From: Streptomyces diastatochromogenes
GTDB lineage: Bacteria > Actinomycetota > Actinomycetes > Streptomycetales > Streptomycetaceae
Reading direction: 5' to 3'
NCBI GenBank assembly: GCA_026913215.1
Contig: JAPTYK010000001.1
Location: 6,634,001-6,698,000, forward strand
DNA length: 64,000 bases
Numbering within the stretch: position 1 is the first letter of the stretch; each line of letters begins with the position of its first letter. Both the position numbers and the translations under genes were made by a program. The notes beneath the pieces were generated by a model, which did no database searches, was not told the DNA's origin, and saw only the letters and a list, made by a program, of their open reading frames with translations. Below, piece after piece: positions 48,980 through 58,283 of this stretch.

Positions 48980-51446
48980 ATGCACGGGCCCCTCCATGTC
49001 CTCACCACCCCAGGACGCGTCCTGAGGAGGGCGGCCCTGGCCGCCTCGCTCCTCCTGTTCGCCGGACTCGCCGCCGGACCGGCGGCCACCCCGCCGAAGC
49101 AGCCGATGCCGCCGCACCCCCGGCGGGCACCCGGATCACCGTGGACGGCACCAAGACCGGCCGGGTCTTCGACGGCGTCGGCGCCGCCAGCGGCGGAGGC
49201 GGCAACTCCCGCCTGCTGATCGACTACCCCGAGCCGCAGCGCAGCCAGCTCCTCGACTACCTCTTCAAGCCCGGCTACGGCGCCGCCCTCCAGTCGCTGA
49301 AGATCGAGATCGGCGGCGACACCAACTCCACCGACGGCGCCGAGGCCAGCTACCAGCACTCCCGGGGCGCGGTCGACTGCGACCAGGGCTACGAATGGTG
49401 GCTGGCCGAGCAGGCCAAGGCCCGCAACCCCGACATCAAGCTCTACGGCCTCGCCTGGGGCGCACCCGGCTGGATCGGCGTCGACGACCCCGCCAACCCC
49501 TCGCCCGGACAGCCGTACTTCTGGTCCCAGGACATGATCGACTACATCATGGGCTGGTTCCGCTGCGCCGACCGTCACCACCTGCCGATCGACTACATCG
49601 GCGGCTGGAACGAGCGCGAGTACGACGCCACCTGGTACAAGAACCTCAAGAAGGCGCTGGTCGCCGGCGGCCGCGCGGGCACCAAGGTCGTCGGGGCGGA
49701 CAGCTACGACTGGAACCTCGCCCAGGAGATGACGAGCGACCCGGAGCTCGGCTCCGCCATCGACGTCATCGGCATGCACTACCCCTGCGGCTACCTCGGC
49801 CCGATGTCCACCTGCAACAGCACGGCGACGGCCCAGGCCCTCGGCAAGCCGATCTGGGCCAGCGAGGCGGCTCGCAGGACTACAACACCGGCGCCCCGGC
49901 GGTGGCACGCGCGATCAACCGCGACTACATCGACGGCAGGATGACCTCGTTCATGAACTGGCCGGTCGTCGCCGCGCTCTACCAGAACCTCTCCTTCTCC
50001 ACCGACGGCATGTCGCTCGCCGCGCAGCCCTGGTCCGGCAACTACTCCATCGGCCGGACCACGTGGGCCACGGCGCACACCACCCAGTTCACCCGGCCCG
50101 GCTGGAAGTACCTCGACTCGGCCGTCGGCTACCTGGGCGGCAACCGTACGAACGGCAGCTACGTCGCGCTGAGGTCGCCGAACGGCCGCGACTACTCCAC
50201 GGTCATCGAGACCATGGACGCCACCACGGCGCAGACCGCGACCTTCACGGTCACCGGAGGACTGTCCACCGGGAAGGTGCACGTCTGGGCGACCGACCTG
50301 GCGACCCCCGACGCGTCCGACGACTTCGTCCGGCAGAAGGACGTCACCCCGGCCGGCGGCACGTACACCCTCACCCTCCAGCCCGGTCACCTCTACACGG
50401 TGACCACCACCACCGGCCAGGGCAAGGGCGGCGCCACCCCGCCGGCCCCCGCGCCGCTGAAGCTGCCCTACGCCGACGGCTTCGACACGCCGGCCGCGAC
50501 GGCCTCCCCGAAGTACTTCTCCGACATGAACGGCGCCTTCCAGACCGTTCCCTGCGCCGGCGGCCGCACCGCCACGTGTCTGCGCCAGATGGCTCCGGTC
50601 TCCCCGATCCGCTGGACCGACGAGTCGAACAACATGCCCTACACGATCGTCGGCGACGGCGGTTGGGTGAACTACACCGTCAGCGCGGACACCCTGTTCG
50701 AGCAGCCCGGCTCCACCGAGGTCCTCGGCCGCGTCAATCAGCAGGGCCGCAACAACAACGGTCTGAACGCCTACCACCTGCGTCTGAGCGACACGGGAGC
50801 CTGGGCGATCCTGAAGACCGACCTCCGCTGGAACTCCACCACCCTGGCCTCCGGCACCGTCGACGCGCCCGGCCTGAACACCTGGCACCGCATGGCCCTC
50901 ACCCTGCAGGGCTCGACCCTGACCGCCGCGATCGACGGCCGGACGGTCGGCACCGCCACCGACCACTCGTTCACCTCCGGCATGGCAGGCCTGGCCGTGA
51001 CCGGCTACCAGACGCAGCAGTTCGACGCCTTCGCCCTCACCCCCGGCACCGGCGCCGACTCGTTCACCGGCCCCGTCCCGTCCGGCGTCACCGGCACCTG
51101 CCTCGCCGCCGCCGGCGACTCCTCCGCCGACGGCACCGCGGCGGTCGTCCAGAGCTGCGACAACACCGCCCCCGCCCAGACCTGGACCTGGGACAACGGC
51201 CGCCTGCTGCACGCCGGCAAGTGCCTCGACGTGATCGGCGCGGGCACCGCCGACGGCACCCTCGTCGACCTGTGGACCTGCAACGGCGGCAGCAACCAGC
51301 AATGGGCCCCGCAGGCCGACGGCTCCCTGAAGGGCGTCGGCTCCGGCCTCTGCCTCGACGACCCCGCCGCCAGCACCACCGACGGCACCCGACTGATCAT
51401 CTGGACCTGCAACGGCGGCCCGAACCAGCACTGGACCCTGCCCTGA
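48980..51446 (+). CDS. Second secreted GH59 galactocerebrosidase-like glycosidase with ricin-type domain
   Basis: Exported enzyme of about 822 residues, homologous to the GH59 at 38861. A signal peptide (LAASLLLFAGLAAGPAA) precedes a GH59 domain with FDGVGAASGGGGNSRLL, YPEPQRSQLLDYLFKPGYG, acid/base Glu in GGWNEREYD, nucleophile Glu in IWASEAGSQDYN and AHTTQFTRPGWKYLDS. A lectin-like beta-sandwich follows, then a ricin-type CBM13 with QxW motifs (CNGGSNQQWAPQADG, CNGGPNQHWTLP). Breaks lie near 49090 and 49868. ATG 48980 has GAAAGG upstream. It follows LAL regulator 2 by 173 bp and ends at a strong terminator. Confidence 0.9.
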
Positions 51447-51464
51447 CCCCGTAGCCCGCACCAC

Positions 51465-51494
51465 GGCGGCCCCCCGCATCCCCGGGGGGCCGCC
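51465..51494 (+). terminator. Strong hairpin terminator after GH59 gene 2
   Basis: A perfect 11-bp stem (GGCGGCCCCCC with GGGGGGCCGCC) and an 8-nt loop lie 18 bp after the glycosidase stop. Confidence 0.8.
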
Positions 51495-51568
51495 GCCCGT
51501 TTCCGTGCGTCCCGCCGCACCCGGGGACCACTGACCGGCCCCGCGGAGACGACTTCCCGGCGGTGCGG

Positions 51569-52401
51569 TCAGACCGCCGCCGGAGCGAAGCGGTGGAGTT
51601 CGTCCGCGCCCGGCTGGACGACGCCGTAGCTGTTCTCCGGCACCTCGTTCCAGGCGCCCGGCAGGTCTCCCAGGGGCTCGGAGACGACGAGGCGGGTCTC
51701 CTCCGAGACGCCGCGCAGGAACGCGACGTCGGGGTGGAGGCGGCGCAGGGCGTCGACGCGGCTGCTGTAGAAGAGCGAGCGGGACGCGCGGGCGGTGGAG
51801 TAGCGGAAGACCCAGACGCGCTCGCCGTCGGTGAGGGCGAGCGTCATCTGGAGGGGGTTTTCCACCCCGTGATCGCGGCCGACCCGCTCCACGACGCCTG
51901 CCGTCCTGGCGACGGCCGCGGGAGGGTCGTCGTCCAGGCCGTAGGTGAGGGCCAGGTAGAAGAGGACCTCGGAGTCCGTGGTGCCCTCGATGTCGGAGTA
52001 GAGCGCGGGGTCGACGAGCAGGGTCAGGTCGCGGCGCAGCAGCGGGAAGTCCGCGATGGCGCCGTTGTGCATGAACATCCAGCGGCCGTGCCGGAAGGGT
52101 GACAGTTCGACTGCTGCACGGCCGTGCCGGTCGAGGCCCTGATGTGGGCGAAGAAGAGCGGGGACTCGACGTGGTCCGCCAGCTCGCGCAGATTGCGGTT
52201 GTTCCACGCGGGCCCGATCTCCCGCAGCAGCGCGGGGGTGCCGGCGTGCTCCGAGTACCAGCCGATGCCGAATCCGTCGCCGTTGGTCGTCTCCACGCCC
52301 ATCTTGGAGTGCAGGCTCTGGTCGATCAGGGAGGGGGCGGGCCGGTAGAGGAGCGTTTCGAGCAGCACCGGCGTCCCCCGGTACGCGAGCCACCTGCACA
52401 T
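51569..52401 (-). CDS. Class II glutamine amidotransferase
   Basis: About 277-residue Ntn-type amidotransferase. The N-terminal MCRWLAYRG places the catalytic Cys at residue 2 after Met removal. Also seen are ETTNGDGFGIGWY, FFAHIRASTGTAVQQSNCHP and the conserved FMHNGAIADFPLLRRDL after one break near 52105. The family includes EgtC-like and other uncharacterised amidohydrolases. No ergothioneine genes are nearby, so the substrate is open. Confidence 0.87.
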
Positions 52402-52522
52402 AAGCGATCACCTGAATCCCTGTGCGGCACCGGTCCGGCACGCCGCCCGGTCCTCTCATTCTCGGCACCGCCGCTCCGGGACGCCACAGCGGCGGCGTCC
52501 CCGGCGGCGTCCGTCGTGCCCC

Positions 52523-53592
52523 TCACGCGTCGTGGTGGCGCGTCCGGTCCGGCAGCCCCGCCTCGCGGCGTTCCTCGTCGCTCCACGCCCGGGTGTCGCG
52601 CGGCCTGACGTACGGCTCCCGGTCCGGCGGCATGCCGCCGACCACCGCGCGCCGGCGCAGCAGCTCGGCGTCGAACTCCAGGCCCAGCAGCACGGCCAGA
52701 TTGCCGATCCACAGCCAGACGAGGAAGACGACGACGCCGGCCATGGTCCCGTAGACCCGGTTGTACGAGGCGAACGCGGAGACGTACGCCGCGAAGCCCG
52801 CCGAGGAGGCCATCCAGATCAGCAGGGCGAGCACGCTGCCCGGGGTGATCCAGCGCCATCCGCGGCCCTTGGCGTTCGGGCTCCCCAGTACAGCAGGGCG
52901 ATCATGGCCACGGCGAGCAGGAGGAGGGCGGGCCATCTGGCCGCCGACCAGATCGTCAGGGCGGTGTCGCCGACGCCCAGCGCTTCTCCGGCCCGGCGTG
53001 CCGCGTCGCCGCCGAGCACGAGCAGCAGGGCGCCCGCGGCGGCGGTCACCATGAGCGCCGCCGTCATGCCGAGCCGGACCGGCAGCAGCTTCCACAGGGG
53101 CGGCCCTCGGGGACGTCGTGGACGTGGTTCGCGGCGCGCATGAAGGCGCCGACGTAGCCGGACGAGGACCACAGCGCCACCAGGAGCCCGCCCCGGCCAC
53201 GAAGGCACCGGTGCCGGTGTTGCCGCTCAGGGCCCGCAGGGCCTGTTCCAGGACGTCGCGGGCCGGTCCCGGCGCCAGCTCCCGGAGGCTCTCCGTCACC
53301 CGCTCGGTGGTCCGCCGTCCGCCGATCCCGAGCAGCGAGACCAGGGCGAGCAGCGCGGGGAAGAGCGACAGGACGCCGTAGTACGTCAGCGCCGCCGCCC
53401 GGTCCATGAGCTCGTCGTCCGTGAACTCGCGCACCGAGCCCTTCAGCACCGCGAACCAGGAGGACGCGGGGAGGTCGGCGGGCGAATCGGGGCGCGCTCC
53501 TCGACGGCCGCGTCCGGCCCGGCGCCCTCGGCGCCGGACGGACCGGGGTCGGGAGTCGGGAGCCGGAGTTCGGGGACGCTGCCTTCGGCCAT
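52523..53592 (-). CDS. YihY/BrkB-family membrane protein
   Basis: About 357-residue membrane protein. An acidic disordered N terminus is followed by the YihY hallmark DRAAALTYYGVLSLFPALLA, then SSGYVGAFMRAANHVHDVPE, four more helices including WITPGSVLALLIWMASSAGF and FASYNRVYGTMAGVVVFLVW, and a charged tail. The family is often misnamed ribonuclease BN; its role is unknown. Breaks lie near 53485, 53190, 53105 and 52885. ATG 53592 is the first good start. Confidence 0.83.
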
Positions 53593-53648
53593 GCCCCGAC
53601 GGCTACCCGCCCCGGCCGGTCCCATGCCGGAGCCCTCCGTCCCGGCCG

Positions 53649-54315
53649 TCACGCCGAGGTGCCGGCCGGACGCCGGCGCCGCCACCAGCGGGGGCGGGTG
53701 CGGGGTGCACGGCCCGGCCCAGCCGCCGGCCGACGGTCACGTACCCGAGCAGCGCCCCCGTCGTGTTGAGGAGGACGTCGTCGACGTCGAAGGCGCGGCC
53801 CGTCACGAGCGCCCCCTGCACCAGTTCCACGAGCAGCATGGCGGCGGCGGTGAGGAGCGCGACCCGGAGGAAGCCGCGGGCCCTGCGGGACAGCAGCGGC
53901 AGCAGGATCCCGAAGGGGACGCCGAGGAGGACGTTGCCCCGAGCTGCTTGACGGTGTCCAGGAACGCGGGCGGCTGAGGTACGCCTCGATCGAGCGTCCG
54001 GGCGTCAGGTTGTCGTGGGTGAGGGGCACGGACGCCGGCGAGGCCTCCAGCGTCAGCCGTGCCAGGACCACGGCGAACGCCACCATGCCGGCGAGGGCCG
54101 CGAGGGCGACGAGCGCCCGCACGAAGCGGCCCGGCCCGCGCGGGGCGGGGCCTCGGCCAGGGCGCGGCGGTGCCGGGGCCCACGGGCTCCGGGCTCCCGC
54201 CGGCCCGCGCCACGTCGTCCGCGCGGCGCACGCCTCTGCCCGTACCCCCGTCCCCGCCGGCGGCACCGGCGTCCCGTCCCTTCGGCACCCCTGCCGGAAC
54301 TCTTCGACCGAACAT
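53649..54315 (-). CDS. VanZ-family membrane protein
   Basis: About 222-residue protein with four helices. A basic N terminus is followed by LVALAALAGMVAFAVVLARL, the VanZ-type segment GNVLLGVPFGILLPLLSRRA, MLLVELVQGALVTGRAFDVD and DVLLNTTGALLGYVTVGRR, which is the family signature. VanZ relatives influence teicoplanin resistance or envelope properties. Breaks lie near 54160, 53970, 53940 and 53680; the last makes the exact C terminus uncertain. Confidence 0.82.
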
Positions 54316-54696
54316 GAGCCGTCTCCTCCCTGGGCGTCCTCGTGCGATCGGACCCCGTGTACCCGCGCCCGGGGACGGCATGCGCCGCGGTCCCCGGGCG
54401 GAACGGAACACCGCCGCGATGGTGCGGGAACCGCCGCGGGGTCCGGGCTTCGAGCGGGGTGGCCGTGACCTTCGTCCGACCGGGGTCCACCGGGCCCGGA
54501 GCGGCCCGGAGCGGCCCGTCCGGGGACACGGGGACCGGCGCGCCGATGATGGTCCGCCGACGGGGCAAGGGACTTACCCGGGCACCCACGACGACCGGGC
54601 CCCCGGCCCCGCCGCCCCGGACTTCGACTCGACCGGACGGCCCGGCTCCTGCGGGAGGCCGGGCACCGGGTCCAGGCGGACCGGGCACGGACGAGA
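54316..54696. other. Intergenic stretch without a recognisable gene
   Basis: This gap lies between the VanZ start and the sigma-factor terminator. Open frames are long on both strands because of the high G+C, but none has a ribosome site, family motif or sensible composition. It should contain the VanZ promoter; no clear operator was found. Confidence 0.5.
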
Positions 54697-54750
54697 ACGG
54701 CTCCGGGGTTCCCGCGCCGGAGGCGTGTCCGGTGCGGAACCCGGAGCCGT
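54697..54750 (-). terminator. Long hairpin terminator of the SigF-type gene
   Basis: ACGGCTCCGGGGTTCC and onward pairs with GGAACCCGGAGCCGT over about 20 bp with three small bulges and an 8-nt loop. It begins 15 bp past the sigma-gene stop on the minus strand. Confidence 0.75.
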
Positions 54751-54764
54751 CCGGGGCGGTCGGA

Positions 54765-55621
54765 TCAGTCGGCGCCGGTGCCCAGCAGGCCTTCGCGCAG
54801 GCGCTTCACCGTGCGCGAGAGGAGCCGCGAGACGTGCATCTGCGAGCAGCCGAGCCGCTCACCGATCTGCGCCTGGGTCAGTTCCTCGACGAACCGCATG
54901 TGGATGATCCGGCGGTCGCGCTCGTCGAGGTCGGCGATGAGCGGGGCCAGCGAGTGGAAGTCCTCCACCAGCTCCATGGCGGGGTCCTCGGTGCCGATGA
55001 AGTCGGCCAGCGAGGCGTCGTTGTCCTCGTCCTCGCCGCTGAGGGCGGCGTCGAGCGAGGAGGAGTTGTAGCCGTTGGAAGCCAGCCGCGCCTCGGTGAC
55101 CTCCTCCTCGCTGAGGCTCATCAGCTCGGCCAGTTCCTTGACCGTCGGCATCCGTCCCAGACGGGTGCTGAGTTCCTCGGTCGCCTTGGCCAGCTCCACG
55201 CGCGCCTCCTGGAGCCTGCGGGGAACGTGCACCGCCCAGGAGGTGTCCCGGAAGAACCGCTTGATCTCGCCGACGATGTAGGGGACCGCGAAGGTGGTGA
55301 ACTCGACCTCGCGCGACAGCTCGAACCGGTCGATCGCCTTGATCAGGCCGATCATGCCGACCTGGACGATGTCCTCCATCTCGTCGGCGCGGTGCCGGAA
55401 GCGCCCGGCGGCGTAGCGGACCAGGCTCATGTTCATCTCGATGAGGGTGTTCCGCGCGTACTGGTACGCGGGCGTCCCTCCTCCAGCGTCGCGAGCTCCC
55501 GGAAGAAGACCTTCGACAGGGCCCTCGCGTCCCTGGGTGCGACCGTCAACGCGTCAGGGATCTCCGGCAGCGCCCGTGTTCCGGACCCGACTCCCGCCAT
55601 CGACATCGTGGTGACCGTCAC
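54765..55621 (-). CDS. SigF/SigB-family RNA polymerase sigma factor
   Basis: About 285-residue stress/sporulation-type sigma factor. Region 2: MNMSLVRYAAGRFRHRADEM, EDIVQVGMIGLIKAIDRFEL and EFTTFAVPYIVGEIKRFFRD. Region 3: VHVPRRLQEARVELAKATEE. Region 4: DERDRRIIHMRFVEELTQAQ and IGERLGCSQMHVSRLLSRTV. GTG 55621 follows AAAGGAGA; one break lies near 55480. An RsbW-like ATPase is divergently encoded 169 bp away, and STAS and phosphatase genes lie close by, so activity is probably controlled by partner switching. Confidence 0.92.
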
Positions 55622-55677
55622 ACCTGTCTCCTTTCACGTGTGCTTCTCGTGGGTACGCATGGCCCGGGACTGGTCGC

Positions 55678-55702
55678 CTACCCCGACTTCTCGCGTTCAG
55701 AC
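55678..55702 (-). promoter_or_regulatory. Possible SigB/SigF-type promoter
   Basis: On the minus strand GTCT (55702-55699) is followed after 15 bp by GGGTAG (55683-55678), near the G-N2-T-N14-16-GGGTA pattern of SigB/SigF-group promoters. It lies 57 bp upstream of the sigma start, so autoregulation is possible. Confidence 0.4.
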
Positions 55703-55790
55703 CTGTCGAATCCGCATGAGTTTCCGGTCGGTTTTTCCCCGACGGGTGAGGGGCAGACGGAGTCCCTGACCGATGCTCAGGAGGAGAGAC

Positions 55791-56213
55791 ATGACACGGG
55801 ATCCCTCGATGAGGGCCGTCGGCTGGGCGCGTTCGCTGCCGATGGGCAGCAGCGTGAAGACGGCCCGCGACTGGACGCGCGAACACCTGGCGGCGCTCGG
55901 CTGGGACCGTACCGCCCCCGGCGTGGCGGACTCCGTCGTGCTGGCGGTCTCCGAACTCGTCACCAACGCCCATGTGCACGCCCGCAGCGACGCGCAGCTG
56001 ATCCTCACCTGGGACGAGGAGTGCCTGCACGTCACCGTGCACGACGCCTCCCCGCGGGTGCCCGAGCAGCGCGGCCCGGACGAGGGCGCGCTGGGCGGCC
56101 GCGGACTGCTCCTGGTCGACGCCCTCGCCGACGACGTGCGGACCCGCCCCTGCCCGCGGGGCAAGGACGTCACAGCCTGTTTCCGCTCGGCCGACCGCGG
56201 CCGTCCCGGCTGA
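55791..56213 (+). CDS. RsbW-like ATP-binding protein (anti-sigma regulatory factor family)
   Basis: Intact 140-residue HATPase_c protein. It shows SVKTARDWTREHLAALGW, N-box VVLAVSELVTNAHVHARSD and G1/G2 region HDASPRVPEQRGPDEGALGGRGLLLVDAL. Such proteins act as anti-sigma kinases or as general partner-switch ATPases. ATG 55791 has AGGAGGAGAG; an in-frame ATG at 55773 would put the ribosome site inside the gene. It is divergent from the SigF-type gene. Confidence 0.9.
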   Translation: MTRDPSMRAVGWARSLPMGSSVKTARDWTREHLAALGWDRTAPGVADSVVLAVSELVTNAHVHARSDAQLILTWDEECLHVTVHDASPRVPEQRGPDEGALGGRGLLLVDALADDVRTRPCPRGKDVTACFRSADRGRPG

Positions 56214-56235
56214 GGGAGCCGCTTCCCGCCGCACC

Positions 56236-56660
56236 TCAGTGCCCCAGGGACGCGAGCAGCGGCCCCCAGTCGATGTGGCTTTCCTCCGCGCCCCGCGGCA
56301 CCAGGGCGAAGGTCTCGCGCACGAAGAGGCCGATCGCCTCCTGCTCGCAGCGGACGACGGCGCACTGTGCCGCCGGCCCGAGCCGGAGCAGGAGCCCGCC
56401 GTCGGGGTGGGCCGGATCCGGACCTCGCCGTCTCCGGTGGGGCCGAGCGATCCGGCGAGGATCATCTCGCGGTCGACGCGCCACACCACCGGGTCCTCGC
56501 CGAGGAGGTGGAAGGCGATGCTCAGGGCATGGGGGTCGCGGGAGTCGTAGCCGACGGTGGTGTCGATCCGGACCGCCACGTCCGCGGTGAACAGGTCCAT
56601 GGCCATCGGCTGGATGAGGCCGCGCGGTGCGGGGAGCGGTGCGACGGGGCGCTGGGTCAT
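56236..56660 (-). CDS. SsgA-like (SALP) sporulation/cell-division regulator
   Basis: About 141-residue SsgA-family protein, unique to morphologically complex actinomycetes. It shows MDLFTADVAVRIDTTVGYDS, DPHALSIAFHLLGEDPVVWR, VDREMILAGSLGPTGDGEVR and the end CEQEAIGLFVRETFALVPRG. Family members guide septum placement and peptidoglycan maintenance in sporulating hyphae. One break lies near 56395. It is downstream of the STAS gene in the same direction. Confidence 0.9.
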
Positions 56661-56793
56661 GAGGTCCTCCGGCTGAGGGGCTGTCAGCGAGCGGGTGCGG
56701 TGTCCGCTTGTCCCGTCCCGCCCTGTTACACCTCGTGCCGCCGTGACGGATGCGTCGATGGTGTCGCGATTCGGTGAAGGCCGTGAAGGTCCG

Positions 56794-57193
56794 TCAGGGA
56801 CCAGCGGGACGGGGCCCTCCGCCGTGCCGCTCGGGGTGTCGCCGTCGGGTCCCGCGGTCTCGGACCGGCCCGTCAGGTGCTCGTGGGTGCCGGTGAGGAG
56901 GAGCAGCCGGTCGAGGAAGGGCGGTCTGCGGTCGAGGCGCAGCGGGACGCCCGCGGCCTCGGTGAGCCGGTGGAGGGCCAGCAGGGCGGAGAGGCCCGTC
57001 GAGTCGCAGAGGGTGAGTCCGGCACAGTCGACGCGGAGGCCCGTCGGGGCGTTCCCGGGACGAGGCGGTCCCGGACCGCGTCCAGCAGTTCGTCGGCGCT
57101 GTCCCAGGCCAGGTCGCCGGCGAGCGCCACGCGCAGGATCCCGTCGGGCGTGGTGCCGGCCTCGACGCCGAAGGTGTGGTCGGGGGCGGTCAC
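56794..57193 (-). CDS. STAS-domain anti-sigma factor antagonist
   Basis: About 133-residue STAS protein: FGVEAGTTPDGILRVALAGDL, AWDSADELLDAVRDRL and, after a break near 57055, LRVDCAGLTLCDSTGLSALL, where DSTG holds the phosphorylatable Ser/Thr. It continues ALHRLTEAAGVPLRLDRRPP and LDRLLLLTGTHEHL. The end at 56794 requires one further base loss; without it the frame runs into the SsgA-like gene. GTG 57193 overlaps the cobalamin-binding gene stop (GTGA), so it is co-translated with it. Confidence 0.8.
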
Positions 57194-58283
57194 GAGCGGG
57201 GTCCCAGGGCGGGCAGGGCGGGTACGGCGAGCAGGGCACGGCGCCCGGCGGCGAGGTGCGCCAGCGTGCGGGGAAGTCGCGCTGGGCGTCGGCGAGCAGG
57301 TCGAGGGCGGCGACCAGGGCGCCGCCCGGGACGCCGCGGGCCCGGAGGATCCCGGCGGTCCAGGTGACGAAGCCGGTGAACAGCCCGGGGTCGTCGGCGT
57401 AGAGGAGGCGCCGAGGAAGTCGACGATGTGGGCGAGGTCCTCGGCCGTCCGCTCCCGCTGCCGGTCGGTGTACGAGGCCATCGCGGGGACCGCGTCCTCC
57501 AGGCCCTGGAGGGTCTGGCGGACCAGCCGGGTCCGGGCACGCGTGACCAGGGTGTACTCCTGGTCGGCGAGGTGCGGCGGGTCGGCGGCGGGCCGGGCCG
57601 GGCGCGGCCGGGGCGGACCGGAGGCGAGGAGCCGGGCGGCGGTCCGGGCGTCCGGTGCCCAGCCGTCGGCGCCCAGCAGCCGGGCGTAGCGGCCGTCGGG
57701 GCCGAAGGCGGCGCCCCGACGAGGACGGGGAGTCCGATGGCCTGGACGGCGGTGACGGCGGCGTGGGCGCGGGAGCCGGACCGGCAGCGAGGACGAGAGG
57801 GCGACGACGTCCGTGCCGGTCTGGTGCAGATGGGCGATGAGGTGGGGGTGGGGACGTGCGCCCCGAGGTAGTCGACGAGGAAGCCCCGGCCGCGCAGGAC
57901 CTCGGCGAGGAGCCGGGCGGGCAGGGCGTGCCACTCGCCGTCGACGCAGGCGACGGTGATGTGCCGGGGCGTCTCCCGGTCTCCGGCCGGGTCCCGGCCG
58001 CGCCCGCCGTGCGGTGGGCGAGGGCCGCGACGACCCGGTCCTGGATGGCGGTGGCGGCGTGCTCCTGGGCGACGCCGATGCGGCCGGCGGCCCATTCCGC
58101 GCCGATTCCGGCCTGGACGGGGCCGATCACGTCGAGGAGGAGGTCCTCGGCGGGGACCCCGGCGTCGTGGGCGCCGAGGACGGCGGCGGTGGCGGCCGGT
58201 TCGTCCCTGGTCTCCAGGGCCGCCCACAGCCGTCGGCGGGTGGCCGCGAGGACGTCGGCCGGGGTGGTGGTCTGCGTGCTCAT
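57190..58283 (-). CDS. Cobalamin-binding protein with CarH-like photosensor signatures
   Basis: About 364-residue protein without a DNA-binding domain. The N-terminal four-helix bundle (about 8-95) contains W64-x9-E74-H75 (EWAAGRIGVAQEH), the motif that caps adenosylcobalamin in CarH/LitR photoreceptors. The Rossmann B12 domain (about 118-205) starts ITVACVDGEWHALPARLL, with the CarH-type GExH His ligand, and has FLVDYLGAHVPTPHLIAHLH. A helical C-terminal region (YTLVTRARTRLVRQTLQGLE, IVDFLG, LFTGFVTWTAGILRARGV) is unassigned. Breaks lie near 57990, 57845, 57715, 57415 and 57265. The residue after W64 is Ala, not the His that forms the photoproduct in T. thermophilus CarH. Its ends overlap the phosphatase and STAS genes. 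Confidence 0.82.
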